Part shown: piece by piece, positions 9,205-17,063 of the stretch
Layout: every line of letters starts with the position of its first letter
Numbering within the stretch: position 1 is the first letter of the stretch
Assembly: GCA_018266575.1 (NCBI GenBank)
Contig: JAFEAE010000023.1
Span: 372,001-436,000, forward strand
Source: Bacteroidota bacterium
Lineage (GTDB): Bacteria > Bacteroidota > Bacteroidia > Chitinophagales > Chitinophagaceae
Length of the DNA: 64,000 nucleotides
Direction: 5' to 3'
Made by a program: the position numbers and the translations under genes
The notes under the pieces: generated by a model
Told to the model about the DNA's origin: nothing
What the model saw: the letters and a program-made list of their open reading frames with translations, nothing else
Databases searched by the model: none

Positions 9205-10316
9205 AATACTTTTTGCAATTGAGCAGCTGTATTTTTTTCATTAAATTTTTCTTCCGCCTTTGCTGCTATCTTTTTTTTATCAAATAGGTGATAGTTTTTG
9301 TAGAGCTTCATAATACTTTCTGCAAGGTCGTTATAATCGCCTGCCTTATAAAAATACCCATCGGCGCCTTCATCAATAATTTCAAGGCTGCCGCCGGTAT
9401 TTGCTGCTATTACAGGTATTCCGCATTTCATCGCTTCAACAGTTACCCTGCCAAATGCTTCCATGCGGCTACACATCAATAAAGCATGCGATTTTACCAA
9501 TAAATCCCAAGGCTGTTTACTGGTTCCGGTAAAATGAACATATTCTTTCAACGTAGCATTTTCTACAATCTTTTCCAGATGATGAAAATATTTTTCATTT
9601 TCAGATCTGCCAATAATGGTCAACTCGGCATCTATTCCTCTGCTTCTGCAAAGCGCAAGTGCTTCTATTGCTTCCTCCTGATTTTTTGAAGGTGCTATTT
9701 GCCCAAGCATAATTAATTTGAATGCCTCGTGATTTGTATTCACTTCATGTTTTTTTGAAACAATTTTTACTGCATTATAAACTATGAATTTTTTTCCCAT
9801 ATCAATAAATGGAGAAAATTTTTTTTCTGTAGCCTCTGAATTAAAAACAACTTTTGCAGATAAACGATTTATTGTTTTTGCCCCTGATGAAAAATTTCCG
9901 TCAATAGTGAATCCATGGTCTTCTTCACCGAACTCGTGCACAAACCAAATGTGCTTTGCAGCGGCTTTCTTAGCAGCGATTGCTCCAACGGGTACTACAA
10001 TTGTATTGGTAGCAACATAGTCAGGTTGCATTTTTTTTATAATTGCAGAGATATTACGAACAGCGATTTTATTGCGTGCCCATTTCCTGATTTTCGTCAT
10101 CCTGCGCTCCTGGGTGGTTAACGAGGTCGCCCATCCGTAATACGGAATTTTTGCTACGTGAATTTTTCTGTCGTGCAATTGACTGACAAACTCTCCAAAA
10201 GATGGTACTATAACTTCCTGCTGATAACCTAATGATGATAAAATATCAATGTATTCAAGCAAACAAATATTTGAACCACTCAGCAAACCTTCATGTGCAA
10301 TCCACAAAATCTTCAT
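9198..10316 (-). CDS. Glycosyltransferase, GT4 family
   Basis: 372 residues. KILWIAHEGLLSGSNICLLEYIDILSSLGYQQEVIVP is the N-terminal GT4 block, FKLIMLGQIAPSKNQEEAIEAL starts the donor domain, and EAFGRVTVEAMKCGIPVIAANTGGSLEII gives a complete EX7E motif. It acts in the cytoplasm on a membrane-linked acceptor. The seven-base overlap with the next gene and 13-base gap to the previous one place it firmly in the operon. The sugar specificity is unknown. Confidence 0.9.
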   Translation of the reverse strand: MKILWIAHEGLLSGSNICLLEYIDILSSLGYQQEVIVPSFGEFVSQLHDRKIHVAKIPYYGWATSLTTQERRMTKIRKWARNKIAVRNISAIIKKMQPDYVATNTIVVPVGAIAAKKAAAKHIWFVHEFGEEDHGFTIDGNFSSGAKTINRLSAKVVFNSEATEKKFSPFIDMGKKFIVYNAVKIVSKKHEVNTNHEAFKLIMLGQIAPSKNQEEAIEALALCRSRGIDAELTIIGRSENEKYFHHLEKIVENATLKEYVHFTGTSKQPWDLLVKSHALLMCSRMEAFGRVTVEAMKCGIPVIAANTGGSLEIIDEGADGYFYKAGDYNDLAESIMKLYKNYHLFDKKKIAAKAEEKFNEKNTAAQLQKVFC

Positions 10317-10329
10317 ATCATCTATTCAA

Positions 10330-11220
10330 TCAGGAGAAAAGAATTTTTTTAACCGCACCTAATGTCATTCTAAACACTTTCACATCCTTTGGTTGCATGG
10401 AAAAATGCTGAAGGAGATTTTTGATTTTCCAGGATTTTGATTTGTCCTGGGCTGCTATTGTTTCTTCAAGAAATTTCGTCCATTTTGTACGCTCAATTTT
10501 CCATTTGCAATCATCGTGTAATGATGCAAACCTACTGTCAGCATAAATTTTTTCAATAATCCTTCGTTCCTCTGCAGCAAATTTTTCAATGGCAGAACCC
10601 GTTTTAGAATTATCATGAATACGAAAATGTACTAACACATCATTTATATATTTTACTTCCGGAAAAAAATACAAATAACGGATAAGTAAATCCCAATCGA
10701 ATGCATAATGAAAATTTTCATCAATACCACCGCAATCGATCAAATGCTGGCGTTTCAACCAAACGCCAGGCTGAACAAATTTTACATCAGGTTTCCAGCA
10801 CATTAAGCCTGCTGCGCTCAAATACTGATTTTGTATTACTGCTGATTCAGTACCGGAAAAATTTTCAACTTTTCCGGCTACTACATTATTTTTTTTATCA
10901 ACAAAAGCTTCACCGATCTTTTGCAGTACGCCACGCTCCAGGTAATCATCACTGTTAAGCCAGTTGAAAACTTCGCCTGTACAATATTGTAACCCCTTAT
11001 TAATGGCGTTTGCCTGGCCTTTATCTTTCTCACTTACCCAAAACTTTAAATGCCTTTCATATTTTTTTATAATATCAACAGATCCATCATTACTTCCGCC
11101 ATCTATAATTATGTATTCAAGATGTGGGTAGGTTTGACTTAATACCGAATCAATGGTTTGCTCAATGTATTGAGCCTGGTTAAAGGAAGGAGTGACTATA
11201 GAGATTAAAGGCAGTTGCAT
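10330..11220 (-). CDS. Glycosyltransferase, GT2 family
   Basis: 296 residues starting MQLPLISIVTPSFNQAQYIEQTIDSVLSQ, a standard GT2 opening, with EYIIIDGGSNDGSVDIIKKY and the DxD-type motif WLNSDDYL near residue 90. The segment DKGQANAINKGL between them is typical of the bacterial WcaA-like GT2 subgroup. The product probably extends the glycan at the inner membrane face. A 121-base gap separates it from the methyltransferase gene upstream, longer than usual for this run. Confidence 0.9.
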   Translation of the reverse strand: MQLPLISIVTPSFNQAQYIEQTIDSVLSQTYPHLEYIIIDGGSNDGSVDIIKKYERHLKFWVSEKDKGQANAINKGLQYCTGEVFNWLNSDDYLERGVLQKIGEAFVDKKNNVVAGKVENFSGTESAVIQNQYLSAAGLMCWKPDVKFVQPGVWLKRQHLIDCGGIDENFHYAFDWDLLIRYLYFFPEVKYINDVLVHFRIHDNSKTGSAIEKFAAEERRIIEKIYADSRFASLHDDCKWKIERTKWTKFLEETIAAQDKSKSWKIKNLLQHFSMQPKDVKVFRMTLGAVKKILFS

Positions 11221-11341
11221 AATAAAATATTCCGGGTCAATATCCCTTTTTTCTGAATAACAACTTTGGATAAGCCTTATTGCTGATCATTTTATAAAAG
11301 AAGATTTTTTCGAAAGATATTTTATAATTATCCCAAACAAA

Positions 11342-12247
11342 TTATTTTATTTTTTTTAACCATAAACTACCTCCTTTATTAGCTAAACAAAGCGGCATCT
11401 TTTCAGTGAACCAATCTTTATAAATTTCTTCCATCATTGTATTAAAAAGAAGTATTTCATAAGCTTCATTGTTAGTAAGAAAAGCCCTTACCATATAAAT
11501 TTCGTTCCAGCCAAAGCCACTCCAGCCAAGTACCCATTCTTTTGGATATTCAAACGGATAAAAGATATCATGAAAATGTATAATTACCCCTTGAGGCAGT
11601 ATTGGTAAAATATCAAATAAAATTGTATTTACATCGCTTCCTGTTTTAGAAACATGCGTTGAATCGACGAATAAAATATCTCCTGCCTCCAACTGTTTGA
11701 AAATGTCAATCGGTACGTCTTGCAGGTTTTGTGATAGCAGGTTAATTAATTCAAGTTCGTTCGGTTTTAATAATTTCTTTAGCCTATCGGGGTATGGTTC
11801 AATAAATGTGAGCTTGATATCATTATCAAAAAATATTTCATTAGTATCCAACATAACTGCAGATGAAAATCCCGAACCAATTTCAATGATACGTTTAGGT
11901 GCATAGTGCCTTATGAGCAAATGCAAAAAAATTGCATCGGAATATTCAAAGGTGTTATTATTAAAATAATACCTTAACCCTATTCTATTGGGATCAAAAT
12001 AAGGAATGTCTGTATAGTTCTTTTGTAATTCATTCAATAATTCTTTCTGCTTCTCTTCATTAAGTGATATGCCCGATACTTTTGATGAAAATGAAAATAT
12101 TTTTTCCTGATTTTTTTCAACTTCAGCTATCGATACAATAGGGCTATAAAAATGCCCCGGTGGATAGCCTTTTTTATAAACCTGCACATCATCATGCATA
12201 CTTTTAATAACAGGAATTTTTAGTGCTATCTTTTTCAAAATATTCAT
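11342..12247 (-). CDS. Class I SAM-dependent methyltransferase
   Basis: 301 residues. IIEIGSGFSSAVMLDTN (about residues 115-131) is motif I of a Rossmann-type methyltransferase, KLTFIEPYPDRLKKLL is motif II with the acidic residue that binds the SAM ribose, and ILFVDSTHVSKTGSDVN with VIIHFHDIFYPFEYP are later blocks of the Methyltransf_24-type fold. The HDIFYP segment suggests a metal-assisted sugar O-methyltransferase. It lies among glycosyltransferases and probably modifies the same glycan. The exact subfamily is inferred. Confidence 0.78.
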   Translation of the reverse strand: MNILKKIALKIPVIKSMHDDVQVYKKGYPPGHFYSPIVSIAEVEKNQEKIFSFSSKVSGISLNEEKQKELLNELQKNYTDIPYFDPNRIGLRYYFNNNTFEYSDAIFLHLLIRHYAPKRIIEIGSGFSSAVMLDTNEIFFDNDIKLTFIEPYPDRLKKLLKPNELELINLLSQNLQDVPIDIFKQLEAGDILFVDSTHVSKTGSDVNTILFDILPILPQGVIIHFHDIFYPFEYPKEWVLGWSGFGWNEIYMVRAFLTNNEAYEILLFNTMMEEIYKDWFTEKMPLCLANKGGSLWLKKIK

Positions 12248-12281
12248 GGGACAAATGTTATTTTAAAAAGGGATCCATTTA

Positions 12282-13418
12282 TTAAATAAGCCTGATAAAT
12301 TCATTGCCGAATTGTTGTACTCGTTCGCTATAATTTTCTTTGCGAGGAGGAATTTTTTTATTAGCAAACGTTTTTAATATTTCAGCTAACTGAATTGGAT
12401 TTGTTGCTTCAAAAAAAGAAACATTTTCATGCACCTGCTCTTTATTCGCAGGGATATCTGAACATATCACCCATTTTTCCAGAGATAATGCATCTTCGAT
12501 AGTTGTGCTCCAACCTTCCGATAAAGAAGGCTGGATTAAAGCTGTTGCATGTTGCATGATAACGAGCTGCTCAGATCGATCAATAAATCCTAAAAACCGA
12601 AATGCATCAGGATGACCGGATTCTGCAGCTAGCTTCTTTATATCATCTGTATATGCAGGGTTCCTGTAATCATGCTCTTTACCTGTGAAGACTACATTTG
12701 CAGCAATACCTTCCACATTTAATTGGGCTATTGCTTCTACAACAACTTTATGGTTTTTGTGCACCCAGAATTGATTGGGGCAAATAAAGTAGTTTGATGG
12801 AAGTGCAAATTTTTTTCGCACTTCTTCAAAATCAATATGTGCAAAAGATGCATGGGTAACCGCAAATTTTATAACATGCGGTTTAATTTTCGCATCGGGG
12901 AAAAAGTGAAAAAAATCCTGTTTTGATGATTCACTGCTGAACACTACTTCGTCTTGATTTTGTGCAAGTTCATTATAGAATGCATTGCGTGCCAATATTT
13001 CTTCTTCAGTAAAAAATGAAGGATAGTGTTTTTCCTGTAAATCAGGCACCCAATAAATTTTACGTTTTACATTTTTATAAAAATCTCCGTTGGGGTTTGG
13101 AAAGCAAAATGCGATTTCTGCATCTGCCTTTTTAGGAATGTAATTTTTTTTTACCATCATCCGGCTAAACTTGTTCAATCCACGTAAAAAAAAATTCGAA
13201 AAAAAGGGATTTGAGTCCCTGTAACACAAATAGGGATAAGTTGTTTGTGCCTTTATGAACGAAAAATCCTTTTCATCTTTTGCATAAACCAAGATTTCTG
13301 GTTTATGACTTTCAGGAAGTGTTTTTAATGCTGAGATCAAATTAAGAATATAATACGTACCCCCTATCCATTGCTCATAATACTTATAAATGATTCCAAT
13401 TTTTGTTCTGTGGCTCAT
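12282..13418 (-). CDS. Glycosyltransferase, GT4-like
   Basis: 378 residues. KIGIIYKYYEQWIGGTYYILNLISALKTL resembles the GT4 N-terminal loop (Gly-Gly-Thr), NYFICPNQFWVHKNHKVVVEAI starts the donor domain, and HATALIQPSLSEGWSTTIEDALSLEKWVICSDIPANKEQV holds the EX7E-like donor site (SEGWSTTIEDA). It is the first gene after the 344-base gap with a terminator-like hairpin, so its expression may differ from that of upstream genes if the antiterminator is absent. Substrates are unknown. Confidence 0.87.
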   Translation of the reverse strand: MSHRTKIGIIYKYYEQWIGGTYYILNLISALKTLPESHKPEILVYAKDEKDFSFIKAQTTYPYLCYRDSNPFFSNFFLRGLNKFSRMMVKKNYIPKKADAEIAFCFPNPNGDFYKNVKRKIYWVPDLQEKHYPSFFTEEEILARNAFYNELAQNQDEVVFSSESSKQDFFHFFPDAKIKPHVIKFAVTHASFAHIDFEEVRKKFALPSNYFICPNQFWVHKNHKVVVEAIAQLNVEGIAANVVFTGKEHDYRNPAYTDDIKKLAAESGHPDAFRFLGFIDRSEQLVIMQHATALIQPSLSEGWSTTIEDALSLEKWVICSDIPANKEQVHENVSFFEATNPIQLAEILKTFANKKIPPRKENYSERVQQFGNEFIRLI

Positions 13419-13762
13419 GTATAATCTAAAGTTCTTTTTTATCTGTGTTTATCAAATTTTGCAGGATTACACACTTATTATGGCTCCTACAGCAATATTT
13501 TTTTACTACATTTATAGCTGCGATAACATTTTCATTACCTACAGTTACTCCTTTTGGTCTACCGAAAATAAATGACACAACATCATTTTTGAAATATGCG
13601 AAAGAAGGAGATTTAAAGACTTCATGCGCCCGAATAGAAATATTTCATACTGATGTTCAATTTAAAAACCCGGATTTCCCGGGCAGCGGTTGCAGGCTTT
13701 GAGGAAGGTTGAGATATTTTGGGCGCCTCTGTCTAGTGTTCATCTACTGTTATAAACGATAC
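13419..13762. other. 344-base gap inside the polysaccharide run
   Basis: This is the longest break in the otherwise packed minus-strand polysaccharide run. It contains the terminator-like hairpin listed separately. On the minus strand an open frame without ATG runs from 13644 to a TAG at 13426-13428 (73 codons, ending ...NLINTDKKEL). I recognise no family in it, so it may be a gene remnant or chance. The plus-strand frames here have no family look. No clear TAnnTTTG promoter was found. Confidence 0.5.
13664..13683 (-). terminator. Intrinsic-terminator-like hairpin inside operon
   Basis: On the minus strand the stem CCCGG, loop GAAAT and stem CCGGG is followed directly by TTTTTAAA. The stem is all G/C and the T-run is immediate, the standard form of a rho-independent terminator. 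It would act on transcripts coming from the epimerase gene whose stop is at 13763, about 80 bases earlier. An UpxY-like antiterminator heads the operon, so read-through control is possible. Confidence 0.62.
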
Positions 13763-14659
13763 CTAAGCGTTTTTTTTGAGCCATTCGCAAAACATTTTTA
13801 TTCCATCCGGGAATTCTATGGTTTGGCGGTATCCTTTTTTTTTAAGCCTTGAAATATCCGCTTTCCAGTTCTTGGGGTCACCTTCTCGGGTCAACCCGTT
13901 AAAAATAATTTCGGGTCGTATTTCCATAGCTTCAAAAAAAAAGGATACCGCCTCTTTAATTTTTATTTCCTTGCCATTGGCGATATTGTAAACAGAACCA
14001 GTAAAAGAGCTGTTCATTATAATTTTATCAAGGGCATGTACGAGGTCTTCAATATGGATAAAGTCCCTTGATTCTTCCCCCGTACCAAATAATTCTATCG
14101 GGCCTTTTTGTTTGCTTTTTTGATAGAGGTCCCAAAATAATTGTTTACGCAGGCCCGTTCCGTATGCCGAGAAAATCCTGGCTATTGCAATTTTTAGACC
14201 GTACAGGTTCACATATTCCTTACACAGAAATTCACTTTGTAATTTATTATATCCATAAGGGGATAATGGCAGCGTTTGTGCCTTTTCGTTTACAGGCAAT
14301 ACCTGCGGGTTTCCATATACAGCTGCACTCGATATCTGAAGGAATTTACATTCCGGATTGAAGTTGCGGATACTTTCCAGCAAAAGCAACACATTATAGG
14401 TATTGAGCTTAAAATCCAGGAGTGGTTGTTTTACAGACAAACTCACATCGGCCAACCCCGAGGCATTTATACAGGCATCGAAAGTATTATTTTTAAAAAC
14501 CTCGCTAAAAGGATCGGAGACATCCTTAATACAAAAATAATTTTTTTCATCGCTGCCAAATACATCTGCACCATAAACATGGTCTCCCCTTTTTTGATAA
14601 TATATAACTAGTGCTTTCCCGATAAATCCTTTGCTTCCTATAACAAGTACCTTCATCAA
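13763..14659 (-). CDS. NAD-dependent epimerase/dehydratase (extended SDR)
   Basis: 298 residues. MKVLVIGSKGFIGKALV holds the GxxGxxG dinucleotide-binding loop, and YGYNKLQSEFLCKEY gives the catalytic Tyr-x-x-x-Lys near residue 133, with Ser residues just before (LQISSAAVYGNP). RDFIHIEDLVHALDKII and VYNIANGKEIKIKEAV are the usual C-terminal blocks of nucleotide-sugar epimerases. It likely makes an activated sugar donor such as an epimerised or 4,6-modified NDP-sugar. The start could be either of two adjacent Met codons; it overlaps the upstream gene by four bases (ATGA). It is the last gene before the gap and terminator-like hairpin. Confidence 0.87.
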   Translation of the reverse strand: MMKVLVIGSKGFIGKALVIYYQKRGDHVYGADVFGSDEKNYFCIKDVSDPFSEVFKNNTFDACINASGLADVSLSVKQPLLDFKLNTYNVLLLLESIRNFNPECKFLQISSAAVYGNPQVLPVNEKAQTLPLSPYGYNKLQSEFLCKEYVNLYGLKIAIARIFSAYGTGLRKQLFWDLYQKSKQKGPIELFGTGEESRDFIHIEDLVHALDKIIMNSSFTGSVYNIANGKEIKIKEAVSFFFEAMEIRPEIIFNGLTREGDPKNWKADISRLKKKGYRQTIEFPDGIKMFCEWLKKNA

Positions 14660-15507
14660 ATCTGTTCAATTGAGTTAGTTCTGGTATTATAAATTGGCAG
14701 ACCTTTAATCACACCCAAACGCTCATCACCCCCAATAAAAGTAAGGGTTCCCTTTTTATCTCTTGACTCCCGGAATTTGGAAGCTACGAACCCTTCTGCA
14801 GCTGAGAGTTTTTTCAAATTCCCTATCTTATCTTTCCTTACAAAATATGCGTTATTTCCAGCGGAATTGCATCCAACAAAATAATAGCCTTTGTCCTGAG
14901 CCAAATCAGTCAAAGCTTGTATTGATGTCCCATAATAAAGATTTGAAAAATGTTCCCTTGTTCTAATAAAATCCTTTTTGTAAGGTATTGTACAATGCAA
15001 TTCCGGTCCGAAAACACTATTATATTCGACTATAACAATTATCGGCGAGATTACATTTATTTCCTTCCAAACCCAGTAGTCATTTCCATCAATGTCAATA
15101 TGCAATAAACCTACTTCTTTATCAAACTTTGGAAGTAACAGTAATTCGTTGATATTCTCTTTTGTTATAAATCGTGGCAATGCGAGTAAATCATATTTCC
15201 AATATATTTCTGACTGCTGAATAGACTTTATGTTTGATTCGCTTCCATCCATAACAAAGCCGCTCCAGTTATTATTAATTAGAAGAAAGACTGTATTCGC
15301 CTCAGTGTAATTTTCCACTCCAAATTCAATAAATGTTTTATTTGGGATATCGACAGTATTAATCAAATACTGTATGATTCCATCATCACCCCATTGCGAA
15401 AAAACCTGAAACTCAAAATCTGATAATTTATCGTATTCATCTTTCTCAGCATTTTGCTTTATTAATAATTTTACAGAATTAATAAGCGTTTTTGTCTCTA
15501 TATTCAT
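14656..15507 (-). CDS. Conserved polysaccharide-cluster protein, possibly methyltransferase-like
   Basis: 283 residues, no firm family recognised. The blocks FSQWGDDGIIQYLI (residue 32 on), KTFIEFGVENYTEANTVFLL and LLHIDIDGNDYWVWKEI are spaced like motif I and the acidic motif of FkbM-type Rossmann methyltransferases. The glycine pattern of motif I (E-F-G-V-E) is degenerate, so SAM binding is uncertain. Proteins of this type occur in surface-glycan loci. It overlaps the epimerase gene by four bases, so the two are probably expressed together. It may modify the sugar or act as a catalytically altered relative. Confidence 0.6.
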   Translation of the reverse strand: MNIETKTLINSVKLLIKQNAEKDEYDKLSDFEFQVFSQWGDDGIIQYLINTVDIPNKTFIEFGVENYTEANTVFLLINNNWSGFVMDGSESNIKSIQQSEIYWKYDLLALPRFITKENINELLLLPKFDKEVGLLHIDIDGNDYWVWKEINVISPIIVIVEYNSVFGPELHCTIPYKKDFIRTREHFSNLYYGTSIQALTDLAQDKGYYFVGCNSAGNNAYFVRKDKIGNLKKLSAAEGFVASKFRESRDKKGTLTFIGGDERLGVIKGLPIYNTRTNSIEQI

Positions 15508-15519
15508 TTGAGCTTTTAT

Positions 15520-16143
15520 TTACGATACAAATTGTTTAACCACAGTTGCAGGATTTCCTGCAACCATTGAAAACCCCGGAACATCTTTGGTTACAACCGA
15601 TCCTGCAGCAATAATTGCACCTTTACCAATTCTCACTCCTTTTAAAATTGAAACATTAAAACTTAACCAGGCATTATCTTCAATAACAATGGGTGCTGTT
15701 TGAACATTTCCACGATCAAATGGATGTCCTTTTGAAACCAGTTCAACAAAACTTTTTTTTCGTTTTTCAAAATCGATCTCATGTGAGTTTGTATCGATAA
15801 TATTACAGTTGTGTGAGATTAAAACATCATTCCCGATTTTTATCGATTCACCACTCCATAACCTGGTACCCTCACCAATATAACAATTATTACCTATAGA
15901 TATGTTTCCGCCATTTGCAAAAACGAGCAATTCACCTCTGATATGCGAATTATTACCAATAGTTATACTGTTGTTATGCTGAGAAAAATTATGCACAGAA
16001 GCTTGCTCATAAAACAATGTCGCTTCCCCGGCAACAACATTGCTGTTACAGCTATCAATTTTGTATTGGTTCAATTTAGCCAATAAGACTGCCGGATCTA
16101 GTATCTTCAGCAAAAGGGATTGAGCTATTTTTTTAAAGATCAT
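15520..16143 (-). CDS. Hexapeptide-repeat (left-handed beta-helix) acyltransferase
   Basis: 207 residues. The middle and C-terminal parts consist of imperfect hexapeptide repeats (I-G-N-N-x-x type: ITIGNNSHIRGEL, ISIGNNCYIGEGT, IKIGNDVLISHNC), and IDTNSHEIDF holds the catalytic His seen in the NodL/LacA/WbbJ group. PIVIEDNAWLSFNVSILKGVRIGKGAIIAAGSVV is the typical end block. The product probably transfers acetyl from acetyl-CoA to a sugar hydroxyl or amine in the cytoplasm before export. It overlaps the upstream GT gene by one base. The acceptor is unknown. Confidence 0.87.
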   Translation of the reverse strand: MIFKKIAQSLLLKILDPAVLLAKLNQYKIDSCNSNVVAGEATLFYEQASVHNFSQHNNSITIGNNSHIRGELLVFANGGNISIGNNCYIGEGTRLWSGESIKIGNDVLISHNCNIIDTNSHEIDFEKRKKSFVELVSKGHPFDRGNVQTAPIVIEDNAWLSFNVSILKGVRIGKGAIIAAGSVVTKDVPGFSMVAGNPATVVKQFVS

Positions 16144-17063
16144 CAGGATTTATTTTTAGTAATCAGCCCAATTTTTTTTGCTGCTCTGAACAAAAAACTT
16201 TTTTGTACTATCTGTTCTTTTTTTTTGCAATAGTCATTTAAGCGAGAAGTCAATAGCAGGTCTATTTTGTCTTCTTTAATGAGAGCAATTTTTTCAGTTC
16301 GCAACAAAACTTTAAGATCGTCGATTCCTGAATTAACACCAGTGCCATCAAACCCGATGTTTCTGACTAAAGATTGAGTAGGGAATAGACCTAAGCCGTT
16401 TCTAATAAAAACAGAATAATACCATTTAATCGCCCATGAATTAACATTTTCAATCATGTCAGAATATTTTATCCCTCCGAAATTAAATTTGTCACGGATA
16501 AAATCATCATTCATAATTATATCCTTATCCATCACAGTGTCTTTAAAAAAAATCCATCTATCTTGCCAAGTAGCCCATCCCCAAGAACTAGTGGCCAGCG
16601 GGCACAAAAATGTTTCTTTTTTTGTTTTAAAATCAACAGGAAACATAAAACTATTAATTGAGTAAACGTTTTTTTCATTTTTGTATAACTCCAATCCGCT
16701 ATTGCAATAATCCAAAAAATAAGGAGAAGTTACCAGATCATCTTCTAAAACTATAATCTTACCAAACTGGTTAATAATTTCTGAAACCCCTTTTATAACT
16801 GAAGCAGCTAAACCGATATTATCAGGTCGCTCAATTAGGTGAACTTTTTTGCACCATTCTTTACTACGAATTGTATTTCTTACTTCTTGAATTTTCTTTT
16901 GATCTTCAGTTTGTGCTCCGTTTTTAGGGCCATCCGAAAATATATATAGTGTACTCTCTTCCGCTAAAAAATTTTTACTGAGTGCCTCTAAAGTTTGCCG
17001 GGTATGAAGAGGCCGGTTATAAACAAATAAGGCTATAGGGGCTAGATCAGTTGGCATTGGCAT
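16143..17063 (-). CDS. Glycosyltransferase, GT-A fold (GT2/GNT-I-like)
   Basis: 306 residues. LAPIALFVYNRPLHTRQTLEALSKN is the start of a GT-A domain, STLYIFSDGPKNG is the next strand, and GKIIVLEDDLVTSPYFLDYCNSGLE carries the E-D-D metal-binding motif around residue 103. ATSSWGWATWQDRW is a block common in this group of surface-polysaccharide transferases. The ORF start overlaps the asnB stop by 17 bases; the ATG two codons later (17057) is an equally good start and shortens the overlap. Donor and acceptor are unknown. Confidence 0.82.
   Translation of the reverse strand: MPMPTDLAPIALFVYNRPLHTRQTLEALSKNFLAEESTLYIFSDGPKNGAQTEDQKKIQEVRNTIRSKEWCKKVHLIERPDNIGLAASVIKGVSEIINQFGKIIVLEDDLVTSPYFLDYCNSGLELYKNEKNVYSINSFMFPVDFKTKKETFLCPLATSSWGWATWQDRWIFFKDTVMDKDIIMNDDFIRDKFNFGGIKYSDMIENVNSWAIKWYYSVFIRNGLGLFPTQSLVRNIGFDGTGVNSGIDDLKVLLRTEKIALIKEDKIDLLLTSRLNDYCKKKEQIVQKSFLFRAAKKIGLITKNKS

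Noticed and set aside
13445..13702. 85-codon plus-strand frame in the operon gap
   Set aside because: Runs against the operon, crosses the terminator-like hairpin and has no recognisable motif.
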